Part shown: in pieces, positions 16,260 to 25,210 of the stretch
Numbering within the stretch: the first letter of the stretch is position 1
Layout of the letters: each line of letters begins with the position of its first letter
From: Treponema sp.
GTDB lineage: Bacteria; Spirochaetota; Spirochaetia; Treponematales; Treponemataceae
Length of the DNA stretch: 64,000 nucleotides
Assembly: GCA_017935745.1 (NCBI GenBank)
Contig: JAGBGX010000011.1
Coordinates: forward strand, 1 to 64,000
Direction: 5' to 3'
Program-made: the position numbers and the translations under genes
The notes under the pieces: generated by a model
What the model was told of the DNA's origin: nothing
What the model saw: the letters and a program-made list of their open reading frames with translations, nothing else
Database searches by the model: none

Positions 16260-19004
16260 ATGAAAGCTATTGAACTGGAAAAATCATATAATCCCAAGGA
16301 ATTTGAAGAGCGAATTTATGAGGAGTGGGTTCAAAAGGGCTGCTTTAAGCCTGCGTCAGACGAGTCGTCTCCTGTTCACGGCTGCTATCTGAAATCATCA
16401 GAGCATGCGGCTGTTGCAAAATATACAGTTGTTATTCCGCCTCCGAATGTTACCGGCGTTCTTCACATGGGACACGGACTGAACAATATGCTGCAGGACA
16501 TTGTTGTCCGCTATCACAGAATGAAGGGCGATGACACGCTGTGGATTCCCGGAACTGATCATGCCGGCATTGCGACCCAGAATGTCGTTGAGCGCGCTTT
16601 AAAGAAAGAAGGCACAAGCAGGAAGGAGCTGGGCCGCGAGCGGTTTCTTGAGCGCACATGGCAGGTGAAGGAAGCTCACCATGCAACAATTGTTCGCCAG
16701 CAGCGCAAGTTCGGCAATTCGGTTGACTGGAGCCGCGAGCGGTTTACAATGGACGAAGGTCTTTCGGAAGCGGTGCGCGATGTTTTTGTCACGCTGTATG
16801 AGCGCGGGCTTGTGTACAAGGGCCGGTATCTGGTGAACTGGTGCCCGAGGTGCGGAACTGCTCTTGCTGATGATGAGGTTGACCATACGGACACCGCCGG
16901 CTTTATGTACCATATCTACTATGAATTTGAAGACGGAAGCGGACGGATTGAAATTGCCACAACGCGCCCTGAGACGCTTCTCGGAGACACGGCAGTCGCT
17001 GTCCATCCTGAAGACGAAAGGTATGCATCTCTTGTGGGCAAGAAGCTCAGGCTGCCGCTCGCTGGCCGTGTCATTCCGCTCATTGCTGATTCCTATGTTG
17101 ACAAGGAATTCGGAACGGGAATGGTGAAAATCACGCCTGCACATGACCCGAACGACTGGGAAGTCGGGCGGCGCAATAATCTTGAAGCCATCAATATACT
17201 GAATCCTGACGGGACGCTGAACGGAAACTGCCCGGAAAAATACCGCGGCATGACGTGTGCGCAGGCCCGTGCGGCTGTCATTCAGGACTTGAAGGATGCC
17301 GGCCTGTACAAGGGCGAAGAAAAAATCACCCATTCAGTCGGACACTGCTACCGGTGCGCGACAGTTGTTGAGCCGTACCTGAGCGACCAGTGGTTCGTAA
17401 AAATGAAGCCGCTCGCAGAAAAGGCGCTTGCAGCGTGGAAAAACGGGGAAATTGTCTTTTATCCGCGCAAATGGGAGCATACGTTCACCCACTGGATGGA
17501 AAATATCCGCGACTGGTGCATAAGCCGCCAGCTGTGGTGGGGGCACCGTATTCCTGTGTGGTACTGCGCGGAATGCGGGGAAACGGTTGTGAGCCGGACT
17601 GATCCGGGTTCCTGCCCGAAATGCGGCGCTCCGGCGGACAAGCTGAAGCAGGATCCCGATGTGCTTGACACGTGGTTCAGCTCGTGGCTCTGGCCGTTCA
17701 GCACGCTCGGCTGGCCAAAGCAGACGCCCGATTTTGAGCATTTCTATCCGACATCCGCGCTTATCACTGCGTATGACATTATCTTCTTCTGGGTGAGTCG
17801 CATGGTCATGGCAGGCCTTGAATTCACAGGAAAGCCGCCGTTCCGCGACATTTTTATTCACGGTCTGGTGCGCGACAAGCAGGGCCGGAAAATGTCAAAG
17901 TCGCTCGGAAACGGAATTGATCCGCTTGAAATCATCGATATATATGGCGCTGATGCCCTGAAGTTTACGCTTGCCTATATGTGCGCGCAGGGGCAGGACA
18001 TCCTTATTGACAAGGATTCATTCAAGATGGGAAGCCGCTTCTGCAACAAAGTCTGGAACGCGAGCCGGTATATTCTCGGAAACCTTGAAGGGCGCACGCT
18101 GATTCCTGTTTCAGACTCAGACCTTACTGAGCTTGACAGGTGGATTTATCTCCGCATGGATTATGCTGCTGCGCAGGCTGCCGCTGCATTTGAAGGCTAT
18201 AAGTTTAACGAAGGAGCCAGCGCGCTGTATGAATATTTCTGGAATGACTTTTGCGACTGGTATGTTGAGGCGACAAAGCTTTCATTTAAAAACGGAGACA
18301 GCCATGAAAAGGACCGGGCTGTTTCAGTTCTGCTGAACGTTCTCGAGGAAAGCCTCCGCCTCATGCATCCGTACATTCCGTTTGTCACAGAGGAAATTTA
18401 CTCAAAGCTTCCGCTTGCTGAAATCAGCGGAAACCGGAGCAAGGCCGGCAGGCAGGAAATTCTTCCGTCGGAACCATGCGGAGGGCTTCTTGTCACAGCT
18501 CCGTATCCGGCTGAAAAATCCGGCCGGAAAAATGAAACGGCCGCAGCCCGGTTCAAGGTGCTTCAGGATCTGGTGCGCAGCCTGCGCTCCCTCAGGACAG
18601 AGTGCGGCCTTGATCCTGCGGTAAAAATTCATGCCGCCGTAAAGATTGACCGCGGCTCCAATGCTGAAGCGGTGCTGGAAAAAGCTGCGGTTGTGCAGCT
18701 GCTCGCGGGAATCGGCAGGCTTGACTTTGCTGATTCTGCCCCGGAAAAATCAATCGGAACTGCCGGAGACGGGTTTGAGGCGTTTATTCTGGCTGATGAA
18801 GGCATAAACAAGGAGCAGCTCAAGGCGAAATTTGAAAGGGAAATCGGGCAGGAGACGGAAGCAGTGCGGAAAATCAGCAGCAAGCTCAGCGGCTCGTTTG
18901 CGCAGCATGCTCCTGCTGACATTGTGCAGGCTGAGCGCGTCCGCCTTGAGCAGGCGGAAAGCCGCATAGAAAAGCTTCAGTCATACCTGAAACATATACA
19001 GTAG
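16260..19004 (+). CDS. valS: Valyl-tRNA synthetase
   Basis: A 914-residue class I aminoacyl-tRNA synthetase that charges tRNA-Val. The HIGH-type motif is PNVTGVLHMGHGLNN (near residues 61-75) and the KMSKS motif lies in GRKMSKSLGNGIDP. A CP1 editing domain sits between them, with GTDHAGIATQ and TTRPETLLGDTAVAVHP. Zinc-type cysteine pairs are visible at CPRCG and CAECGETV...CPKCGAP. The C-terminal 70 residues form a coiled coil (ERVRLEQAESRIEKL). GAGG lies 7 bases before the ATG. The next gene starts 7 bases after the stop, so valS heads a likely operon with two nucleotide-signalling hydrolases. Confidence 0.97.
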   Translation: MKAIELEKSYNPKEFEERIYEEWVQKGCFKPASDESSPVHGCYLKSSEHAAVAKYTVVIPPPNVTGVLHMGHGLNNMLQDIVVRYHRMKGDDTLWIPGTDHAGIATQNVVERALKKEGTSRKELGRERFLERTWQVKEAHHATIVRQQRKFGNSVDWSRERFTMDEGLSEAVRDVFVTLYERGLVYKGRYLVNWCPRCGTALADDEVDHTDTAGFMYHIYYEFEDGSGRIEIATTRPETLLGDTAVAVHPEDERYASLVGKKLRLPLAGRVIPLIADSYVDKEFGTGMVKITPAHDPNDWEVGRRNNLEAINILNPDGTLNGNCPEKYRGMTCAQARAAVIQDLKDAGLYKGEEKITHSVGHCYRCATVVEPYLSDQWFVKMKPLAEKALAAWKNGEIVFYPRKWEHTFTHWMENIRDWCISRQLWWGHRIPVWYCAECGETVVSRTDPGSCPKCGAPADKLKQDPDVLDTWFSSWLWPFSTLGWPKQTPDFEHFYPTSALITAYDIIFFWVSRMVMAGLEFTGKPPFRDIFIHGLVRDKQGRKMSKSLGNGIDPLEIIDIYGADALKFTLAYMCAQGQDILIDKDSFKMGSRFCNKVWNASRYILGNLEGRTLIPVSDSDLTELDRWIYLRMDYAAAQAAAAFEGYKFNEGASALYEYFWNDFCDWYVEATKLSFKNGDSHEKDRAVSVLLNVLEESLRLMHPYIPFVTEEIYSKLPLAEISGNRSKAGRQEILPSEPCGGLLVTAPYPAEKSGRKNETAAARFKVLQDLVRSLRSLRTECGLDPAVKIHAAVKIDRGSNAEAVLEKAAVVQLLAGIGRLDFADSAPEKSIGTAGDGFEAFILADEGINKEQLKAKFEREIGQETEAVRKISSKLSGSFAQHAPADIVQAERVRLEQAESRIEKLQSYLKHIQ

Positions 19005-19011
19005 GCCGCCT

Positions 19012-19632
19012 ATGAGGAAGAAGTATGAAATGGCTGTGGACAAGCCGCAGCAGATGGACAGGGAGCACATGCTTGCACTCAGGAGCATTTTTCTTGCGCC
19101 GTATATGCAGATTGCCACTTCCCTGATTGGAAAAGCCCGGTTTGCCGGGGGAAACATGTTCCGTCATCAGCTTGACACGATGAGCATTCTCATTGACTAC
19201 GGCTACATAGACACCATTCTGCTGAAGGCCAGCTGTGTTCACGACACAATCGAAGATATTCCCGGATTCGATGAAAACCTGATAAAAAATGCTGATTCCG
19301 ACGGGCCGGAAGTCCTTGCGCTTGTAAAGGAAGTCACCAAGATGCCCGGGCAGATGAAAAGCGACTATTTAAAGTCGATTATTGACAAGGGAAGCCAGCG
19401 CGCAAAGATTCTTAAGTGCGCTGACAGAATTTCAAACATGATAAGCCTCGGCTTTGTGACAAGCAATGAATTCATAGAGCGTTACTGTGACGAGACTGAA
19501 TATTTTATTCTTCCGATTGCGATTGAAGTTGACTTCAATATGTACCAGGAGCTGATCAGCCTTGTCATGAGCCGCCGGGAATATCTGGAAAAATCGGGGT
19601 ACTTTGACAAAAAGGACGACCGGGATGAATGA
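19012..19632 (+). CDS. Small HD-domain hydrolase resembling ppGpp hydrolases (Mesh1/SAH type)
   Basis: A 206-residue, single-domain protein. Its motifs line up in order with the hydrolase domain of RelA/SpoT and Mesh1: Arg51-His52 (MFRHQL), His77-Asp78 and Glu81-Asp82 (ASCVHDTIED), EVTKMPG, then Lys135...Asp138-Arg139...Asn142 (KCADRISNM). No synthetase, TGS or ACT domain is present. By family, this is a candidate Mn-dependent (p)ppGpp 3'-pyrophosphohydrolase. The divergent sequence also allows hydrolysis of another nucleotide. It lies between valS and the PgpH-type c-di-AMP phosphodiesterase gene, in the same direction and tightly spaced. Confidence 0.7.
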   Translation: MRKKYEMAVDKPQQMDREHMLALRSIFLAPYMQIATSLIGKARFAGGNMFRHQLDTMSILIDYGYIDTILLKASCVHDTIEDIPGFDENLIKNADSDGPEVLALVKEVTKMPGQMKSDYLKSIIDKGSQRAKILKCADRISNMISLGFVTSNEFIERYCDETEYFILPIAIEVDFNMYQELISLVMSRREYLEKSGYFDKKDDRDE

Positions 19633-19713
19633 TTTGTGCAGAACCGTTCATGCTCCGGTACCTGTGCCGGAATCCGCTCATGTGCCGGCCGCCGGTTCCT
19701 GTGGAGGCGTATA

Positions 19714-21525
19714 GTGAAGAAAGATGAAAACACAGAGACAGTAATTTCAGTTTTGCTGAGCTCTTTTTCCAATTATATGAAGAAAGAGTATCCCGTTGTT
19801 ATTCTTGCATTTGTAACGCTGCTTGCCGCCATAGGAATGAGCTTTGTGCAGATTTCCACGGCTACGACTGTTTCTTCCTTCGACATAGAGGAATACGAAG
19901 TGGGGCAGATAGCGGATATCACAATAAAGGCCACAAAATCGCTTCCTGCGGACTATGACAATCCCATTTCAATAGAAGCCGGTGAAAAAGTCATCAGGAA
20001 AGGCTTCCCGATTACGGAGGAAGGATACTCAAAGCTCAAGAAGATGTCGGAGTCTCCTGTGTATGTTGACTACCGGTCATTCGCAAATTCTGTAATCTAC
20101 CATATTCTCATCTGCTTTCTGTTTTTCTTTTTCCGCAGCCGGATTTACTTTAAGAATGAAAAAATAGAATTCAAGGAGCTTGTAACCGAATGCTGCTTTT
20201 ATCTGCTGATATTCGGCTCGGTGATTTTCGGCTCCAAGTCTGTTTTCAGCTTGAGTCCGTTTGCGCTCTGCGCGGTCATTCCGTCATCGCTGTGTGTCTT
20301 TCTCGTGTCGATTCTGTTCGGGCAGCTGAACGCAGTGTTCTTTTCAATTGTGACTTCCCTTGCCGTCCTCAACGCGTCCGGCTATCAGATTGTTCCTTTC
20401 CTGTTTGTCCTGTCAACATCGTTTGCTTCAACGCGCCTGGTAAGAAAAATCAACCGCCGCACGGACATGGTGTTTGTTTCCGTTCTTCAGGCGCTGCTGA
20501 ATGTAGTGTTCCTTTTTGTGTTTAAGATTATTTTCAACGGATATCTGTCTGACGGACTTGGATTTGTTGCGGGCGTTGCGCTGAACGGATTTTTTTCCGG
20601 CATTCTGTGCCTCGGGCTTCTGACGCCGCTTGAGCTGATTTTAAACACGGCATCGCTGTTCCGCCTGATGGACTTAAGCGACTTGAACAGCCCGACTATG
20701 AAAAAAATGCTTGTGACTGCAAGCGGAACGTACAGCCATTCACTTATGGTTGCAAGCCTTGCTGAAGCCGCCTGCAATGAAGTCGGAGCAAATCCGCTGC
20801 TTGCCCGTGTCGGCGCCTACTATCATGACATCGGCAAGATTGACAATCCTGATTATTTTGTAGAGAACCAGCGGGCAGGCGAAAACCTTCACAACGAAAT
20901 CAATCCGTCGCTGTCCGTCAGCATCATCAGAAGCCATGTCAAGCGCGGCGCTGAAAAAGCTCGCTCGCTCCGCCTTCCCCAGCAGATTATCGATATTATA
21001 AACGAGCACCACGGAAATCAGGTCATCGCGTATTTTTACAACGAAGCCAAGCTGATAAATCCTGACGCAAGCCCGGAAGACTACGCGTACACAGGAAATC
21101 CTCCTTCAACAAAGGAAAGCGCCATTGTCATGCTTGCTGACACTGTTGAAGCCGCCTGCCGCAGCCTTGAAAAGCCTTCCGTGCCGCGCCTTGAGAAATT
21201 CATTACAACGCTGATCAACGGAAAAATTGAGCACCGGCAGCTTGAGAATTCAAGCCTTACATTCAAGGATCTGACAAAAATCCATGACGCCTTTGTCCAG
21301 ATTCTCGCCGGATACTACCACAGCCGCACAAAGTATCCTGACCAGAAGGATCCTGATTCGCATGAAGCGGCAGCTCCTGCGTCTGCACCCGGAGAAAGCG
21401 CGGCTCTTGCAGAGCAAAAGGAAGTGCCTGCAAAGCCGGAGCCAAAGGCAGAAAAGACAGACGAAAAGGCTCCCCGCAAGAGCGCAAAGGAAAAGGCTGA
21501 AAAAGCTGCAAAGGAAAAAAAGTGA
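19714..21525 (+). CDS. PgpH-type (7TM-HD) cyclic-di-AMP phosphodiesterase
   Basis: About 603 residues. An N-terminal membrane helix (about 21-43) leads to a short external region (to about 130), shorter than in Firmicutes PgpH. Six or so membrane helices follow, then a cytoplasmic HD domain with YSHSLMVASLAEAA, AYYHDIGKIDNP, HEINPSLS, INEHHG and MLADTVEAACRS. The tail is Lys/Ala/Glu-rich (KSAKEKAEKAAKEKK). PgpH proteins degrade c-di-AMP, a second messenger controlling potassium and osmolyte balance. GTG 19714 is chosen because GGAGG lies 6-7 bases upstream, while the longer frame lacks a site. It overlaps ybeY by one base, the same order as in many Gram-positive genomes. Confidence 0.85.
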   Translation: MKKDENTETVISVLLSSFSNYMKKEYPVVILAFVTLLAAIGMSFVQISTATTVSSFDIEEYEVGQIADITIKATKSLPADYDNPISIEAGEKVIRKGFPITEEGYSKLKKMSESPVYVDYRSFANSVIYHILICFLFFFFRSRIYFKNEKIEFKELVTECCFYLLIFGSVIFGSKSVFSLSPFALCAVIPSSLCVFLVSILFGQLNAVFFSIVTSLAVLNASGYQIVPFLFVLSTSFASTRLVRKINRRTDMVFVSVLQALLNVVFLFVFKIIFNGYLSDGLGFVAGVALNGFFSGILCLGLLTPLELILNTASLFRLMDLSDLNSPTMKKMLVTASGTYSHSLMVASLAEAACNEVGANPLLARVGAYYHDIGKIDNPDYFVENQRAGENLHNEINPSLSVSIIRSHVKRGAEKARSLRLPQQIIDIINEHHGNQVIAYFYNEAKLINPDASPEDYAYTGNPPSTKESAIVMLADTVEAACRSLEKPSVPRLEKFITTLINGKIEHRQLENSSLTFKDLTKIHDAFVQILAGYYHSRTKYPDQKDPDSHEAAAPASAPGESAALAEQKEVPAKPEPKAEKTDEKAPRKSAKEKAEKAAKEKK

Positions 21526-22010
21526 TGGCAAACCAGATTTTTGTAAGCGCGGAAGAAGGCATCGAGCCTCCGCTCTGGCTTGAAAAGGCCGGGCAGTTTG
21601 CTCACAGCGTGATGCGGGCGTGCGGCTATGACGGCCAGGAGCTTGCGGTTCTTTTTTGCTCCGACAAGTACATTCAGCATCTGAACAAAACGTACCGCGG
21701 CATGGACTGCCCCACGGATGTCCTGAGCTTTGAGGACGGCGGAATGTATGATGACGAAGAAGGAAACAGCTGGAAGCTTGCAGGAGACATCGCAATCAGC
21801 ATTGACACGTTGCCAAAAAATGCAGAATACTTTGAAGTGAGCCGGAACGAAGAGCTCAAGCAGCTGATAATCCATGGAATTCTTCATCTGAACGGATATG
21901 ACCATGGCGAGGAGCATGTGGAAAAAGGCGCGGAGCCTCAGTGCGAAATGCTTGTCCTTCAGAAAAAGCTGATGGAGCAGTTCAGGGACGAACAGATAAT
22001 CGGGGAATAG
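21525..22010 (+). CDS. ybeY: Endoribonuclease YbeY (rRNA maturation factor)
   Basis: A 161-residue zinc-dependent RNase. The signature HGILHLNGYDHGEEH carries the H-x3-H-x5-H metal site and TDVLSF precedes it. YbeY matures the 3' end of 16S rRNA and takes part in ribosome quality control. ATG 21525 overlaps the stop of the PgpH gene as TGATG; GTG 21522 is an equally frame-correct alternative. tlyC starts 3 bases after the stop, an order conserved in treponemes. Confidence 0.93.
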   Translation: MANQIFVSAEEGIEPPLWLEKAGQFAHSVMRACGYDGQELAVLFCSDKYIQHLNKTYRGMDCPTDVLSFEDGGMYDDEEGNSWKLAGDIAISIDTLPKNAEYFEVSRNEELKQLIIHGILHLNGYDHGEEHVEKGAEPQCEMLVLQKKLMEQFRDEQIIGE

Positions 22011-22013
22011 GTG

Positions 22014-22820
22014 ATGTTTAGACTGGGAAAAGAAAAGTGCAAAAAAAACGAGCTGAAGGCAGCCACGCCGGATGAAGTTCAGCAGGAAATTCTCGAGGAA
22101 GAGCGCAACGGCATGATTCAGGGCGTTGAAGAGCTTGCCGTCACAACGGTAAAGGAAGTCATGGTTCCCCGGATAGACGTTGACTTTCTTTCCTTGGAAA
22201 CGCCTGAGGACGAGCTTTTGCAGAAAGTCACTGAAAGCGGGCATTCGCGCATTCCTGTGTACTCAGGCTCCATCGACAATGTTGTGGGCATTCTGTATGT
22301 GAAGGACTTGATACGGGAGCTTGCGCTGCGGCTGCCCATCGATCTTGAAAAAATCATGCGCAAGCCGTACTTTGTTCCTGAGAGCAAGCATATTGACAGC
22401 CTTCTGCGCGAATTCAAGCGGCGGCGCGTGCATATTGCTGTCAGCGTTGACGAATACGGCGGCATTTCAGGCATTGTCTGTATGGAAGATATTATAGAAG
22501 AAATTGTAGGCGACATTCAGGATGAATTTGACCACGAGCGGCAGGGCATCATATCGCTTTCCGAAAATGTCTGGCTCTGCGATGCGCGCATCAGCCTTGA
22601 CAGCCTGAACGAAGGCATCGGCTCCTGCTTTCCAACTGACAGCTTTGATACGCTTGGAGGCTTTGTGTTTGACTTGTTTGGAAAAATACCTGTTATGTTT
22701 GAAAAAGTCTCGTGGAACCAGTATGACTTTATCATTCATGAAATGGAAGGCCACAAGGTTAACGCGATAAAGGTCGTAAGAAAAAAAGAAGAGCCGGCGC
22801 CGGACGGGCAGCATGCATGA
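22014..22820 (+). CDS. tlyC: TlyC/CorC-type CBS-domain protein
   Basis: A 268-residue protein with two CBS domains (about 48-175; VMVPRIDVDFLSLETPEDE and VSVDEYGGISGIVCMEDIIEEIVGDI). A CorC_HlyC domain follows in the last 80 residues (TLGGFVFDLFGKIP). It lacks the N-terminal DUF21 membrane domain of larger relatives and so is cytosolic. Named hemolysin C in Brachyspira and T. pallidum, it is more plausibly linked to magnesium or ion homeostasis, as for CorC. The hemolysin label should be treated as historical. ATG 22014 or GTG 22011 are both possible starts. Confidence 0.88.
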   Translation: MFRLGKEKCKKNELKAATPDEVQQEILEEERNGMIQGVEELAVTTVKEVMVPRIDVDFLSLETPEDELLQKVTESGHSRIPVYSGSIDNVVGILYVKDLIRELALRLPIDLEKIMRKPYFVPESKHIDSLLREFKRRRVHIAVSVDEYGGISGIVCMEDIIEEIVGDIQDEFDHERQGIISLSENVWLCDARISLDSLNEGIGSCFPTDSFDTLGGFVFDLFGKIPVMFEKVSWNQYDFIIHEMEGHKVNAIKVVRKKEEPAPDGQHA

Positions 22821-22923
22821 GCTGGATGATTTTTTGTAACGCGGGAATTGCGGGCTGTGTTTAAAGAACGAGGTGTTTTTGCCTGGATTCTAAAAGCCCT
22901 GAACCGCAGACGGAGCAGTTGAA

Positions 22924-25083
22924 ATGAAAAAAAAGATTTTGCAGAAAGCATACAGTGCGATTTTCCTCCTTTTTTTTGCCGTGCCTCTGTTTGCACAGGA
23001 AGAAACTGCCCTTGAGCTGTTCAAGCGTGCGCAGGAGCTGCAGGACAGAAGCCAGTGGTATGATGCCGTTGATCTGTATCAGGAGGCGCTTGAGCTGAAT
23101 CCGCAGTACGGGGATGCCTGGTACAATCTTGCCCTCTGCTCGTATGCGCTTGGAAGCTACGATCTTGCTGTCCAGTATGCCGGGAACGCGGCAAAGTATG
23201 CGCGCAACTTCAGCGCGGTGCAGAATCTGAAGGGAATGGCGCTGATTTCCCTTGGAAGAGTTGAAGAGGCCCGTTCCGTTTTTGATGAAGTCCTTGCGAA
23301 ATTTCCCAATGACATAGAGTCCCGCTTCGGACTTGCCGAGCTTGATCTGCTGGACGGCAGAATTTCAGTTGCCGAAGGAAGGTACCTTGATGCCCTCAAG
23401 CGCGACAGCAGGAACCGCAAGGCTCTGCTCAGCCTTGCCCTTGTGAGTGCAGAAATGGGCAAGCGCTCTGTTTCAGAAAAATACATCCGGCAGGCTCTTT
23501 CCTATTACAGCGGAGAGTCGGAAGTGCATTACATGGCTGCATATCTTTCTGCGGGAAGCGGTGATTACCGGACTGCAGAGCAGCGCGCACGGAGCGCAGT
23601 CCAGATAAACGGCAGCTTTGACAGGGCGTATGCGCTTTTAGCCGGCATTCTGTATGCCCAGAAACGGTATGACGAGGTTATCGACATCTGCGACTTCCGC
23701 ATCGGGCGCAACAGGAATGCAGGAGACGCATGGTGCCTGAAGGGCAGGGCGCAGGAACGGCTCGGGCTGCCGGAAGCTGCTGTTGAAACATATTCGGCAG
23801 GCCTTTCAGTCAGTCCGCAGGACGAAGTCATGAGGCAGTCGCTGGAGCGGCTTGTGCGGGAAACGCTTCCTGTTGAAGACTCCGCGCGGGACAGCTGGGC
23901 GCAGTTCCATTTTTCAAAGGCTGCTGAATACGGACGGAATTTTGACAGTGCTGCCGAGCGGTACGAATATCAGAAGGCTCTTTCCATTGCGCCTCTGAAC
24001 AATGAAATCCGCCAGTCGTTTGCCGATATGCTTGAGCGGGACGGACAGTATGAGCTTTGCCTGCAGCAGCTGAAATTCATTCAGGAAAACTACGAATCTT
24101 CCGGACAGGACAGCGGTGTTCAGCGGGACGAGAATTCGCCGCCCAAAAAGCGAACCCGCGCCCAGATAAAGAATGATGATGCGATTGAAGCGTATGAAAG
24201 CCTTATGAAAAACAATATTGCCGGCCGCTGGAATGTTGATCCGTTCTACCTTGACAAGACACGGTGGAACATCGGCATTTACTATACAAAGAAGCCTGTC
24301 CAGCTGTTTCATGCTGACCTTGAGGAAATTGCGGCAGGCGCGGCAAAGGACATTTTCAACGGAATTCCATCGGCATACGTGGATGTTCAGGCGGAGCCGG
24401 TGGAAAGCTACGGAGAGGCATTCAGGCTTGCGCGGACGGCTGGCCGTGAGTACTTTGTCATTATGACAGCTGACGAGACGGAACGGACATTTTCCATTGA
24501 TGCCCAGATTTATTCTGCGCGCACAGGCTCAAAGATTTCAGAAATTCACGTCTACAGGACGGGAAACGACTGCATGGCAAAATCCCTCCAGCGGTTCAGG
24601 CAGGGCGTTCTCGACATGCTTCCTATCCGCGGAAAAGTGCTTCGGAACGTGCAGGGAACGCTTCTTATCGACCTTGGAACGAATGACGGAATTGCTGCCG
24701 GCTCAGAATTCGACATCATCAGAAAAGGATGCGTTGAAACAAATGACTCAGGCCCCGGTGTCACATACAACAAAAAAGATCTGCTTGGAACTGCCGTAGT
24801 CTCCCATGCTGATGAAGAAATTTCAGAAGGCGCCTACAAAAAAAGAGGCTTCTATGACACGCTGAATGCCGGGGATGAAGTTATTCTTACGCGGAACCCG
24901 GCCGCATCAGACAGCCAGGAAAATGCTTCTGCGGGCAGCGGATCTGCCAGGCCGGCCGCTGACCTTCAGGGAAATCCTGCGACAGAAAGCGCGCGGCAGG
25001 CAGAGCTTGAGTCCCTTAAGGAATCACTGCGTCCTGCTTCCCGCGAGAATGACCTGATTCATCTTATCCGGTCGATACTGTAG
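22924..25083 (+). CDS. Exported TPR-repeat protein
   Basis: A 719-residue protein with a signal peptide (MKKKILQKAYSAIFLLFFAV, cut near PLFAQ). About eight TPR repeats span residues 25-400 (AVDLYQEALELNPQYGDAWYN and similar spacing). A linker with KKRTRAQIKNDDAIEAYESL follows, then a C-terminal domain (about 430-650) containing RGKVLRNVQGTLLIDLGTNDG. It is probably a periplasmic scaffold. The domain layout and its place after tlyC recall a conserved treponemal TPR protein, whose function is unknown. GGAG lies about 9 bases before the ATG. A promoter for pgk follows after the stop. Confidence 0.75.
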   Translation: MKKKILQKAYSAIFLLFFAVPLFAQEETALELFKRAQELQDRSQWYDAVDLYQEALELNPQYGDAWYNLALCSYALGSYDLAVQYAGNAAKYARNFSAVQNLKGMALISLGRVEEARSVFDEVLAKFPNDIESRFGLAELDLLDGRISVAEGRYLDALKRDSRNRKALLSLALVSAEMGKRSVSEKYIRQALSYYSGESEVHYMAAYLSAGSGDYRTAEQRARSAVQINGSFDRAYALLAGILYAQKRYDEVIDICDFRIGRNRNAGDAWCLKGRAQERLGLPEAAVETYSAGLSVSPQDEVMRQSLERLVRETLPVEDSARDSWAQFHFSKAAEYGRNFDSAAERYEYQKALSIAPLNNEIRQSFADMLERDGQYELCLQQLKFIQENYESSGQDSGVQRDENSPPKKRTRAQIKNDDAIEAYESLMKNNIAGRWNVDPFYLDKTRWNIGIYYTKKPVQLFHADLEEIAAGAAKDIFNGIPSAYVDVQAEPVESYGEAFRLARTAGREYFVIMTADETERTFSIDAQIYSARTGSKISEIHVYRTGNDCMAKSLQRFRQGVLDMLPIRGKVLRNVQGTLLIDLGTNDGIAAGSEFDIIRKGCVETNDSGPGVTYNKKDLLGTAVVSHADEEISEGAYKKRGFYDTLNAGDEVILTRNPAASDSQENASAGSGSARPAADLQGNPATESARQAELESLKESLRPASRENDLIHLIRSIL

Positions 25084-25139
25084 CCTCGTCCCACGCCGGC
25101 AGTTTGTCCCGTCACCGCTGCCGGACTGCCTTCTCCTTG

Positions 25140-25168
25140 TTGAAATAATCGCGGAATTGGTATATCAT
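25140..25168 (+). promoter_or_regulatory. Promoter of pgk
   Basis: TTGAAA (25140-25145), a 17-base spacer and TATCAT (25163-25168). Transcription should start near 25175, leaving a leader of about 36 bases with GGAGGA before ATG 25211. Confidence 0.7.
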
Positions 25169-25210
25169 ATCTGTATTCTAAGTGCATGATCCATGCTGGA
25201 GGACAAGTGT

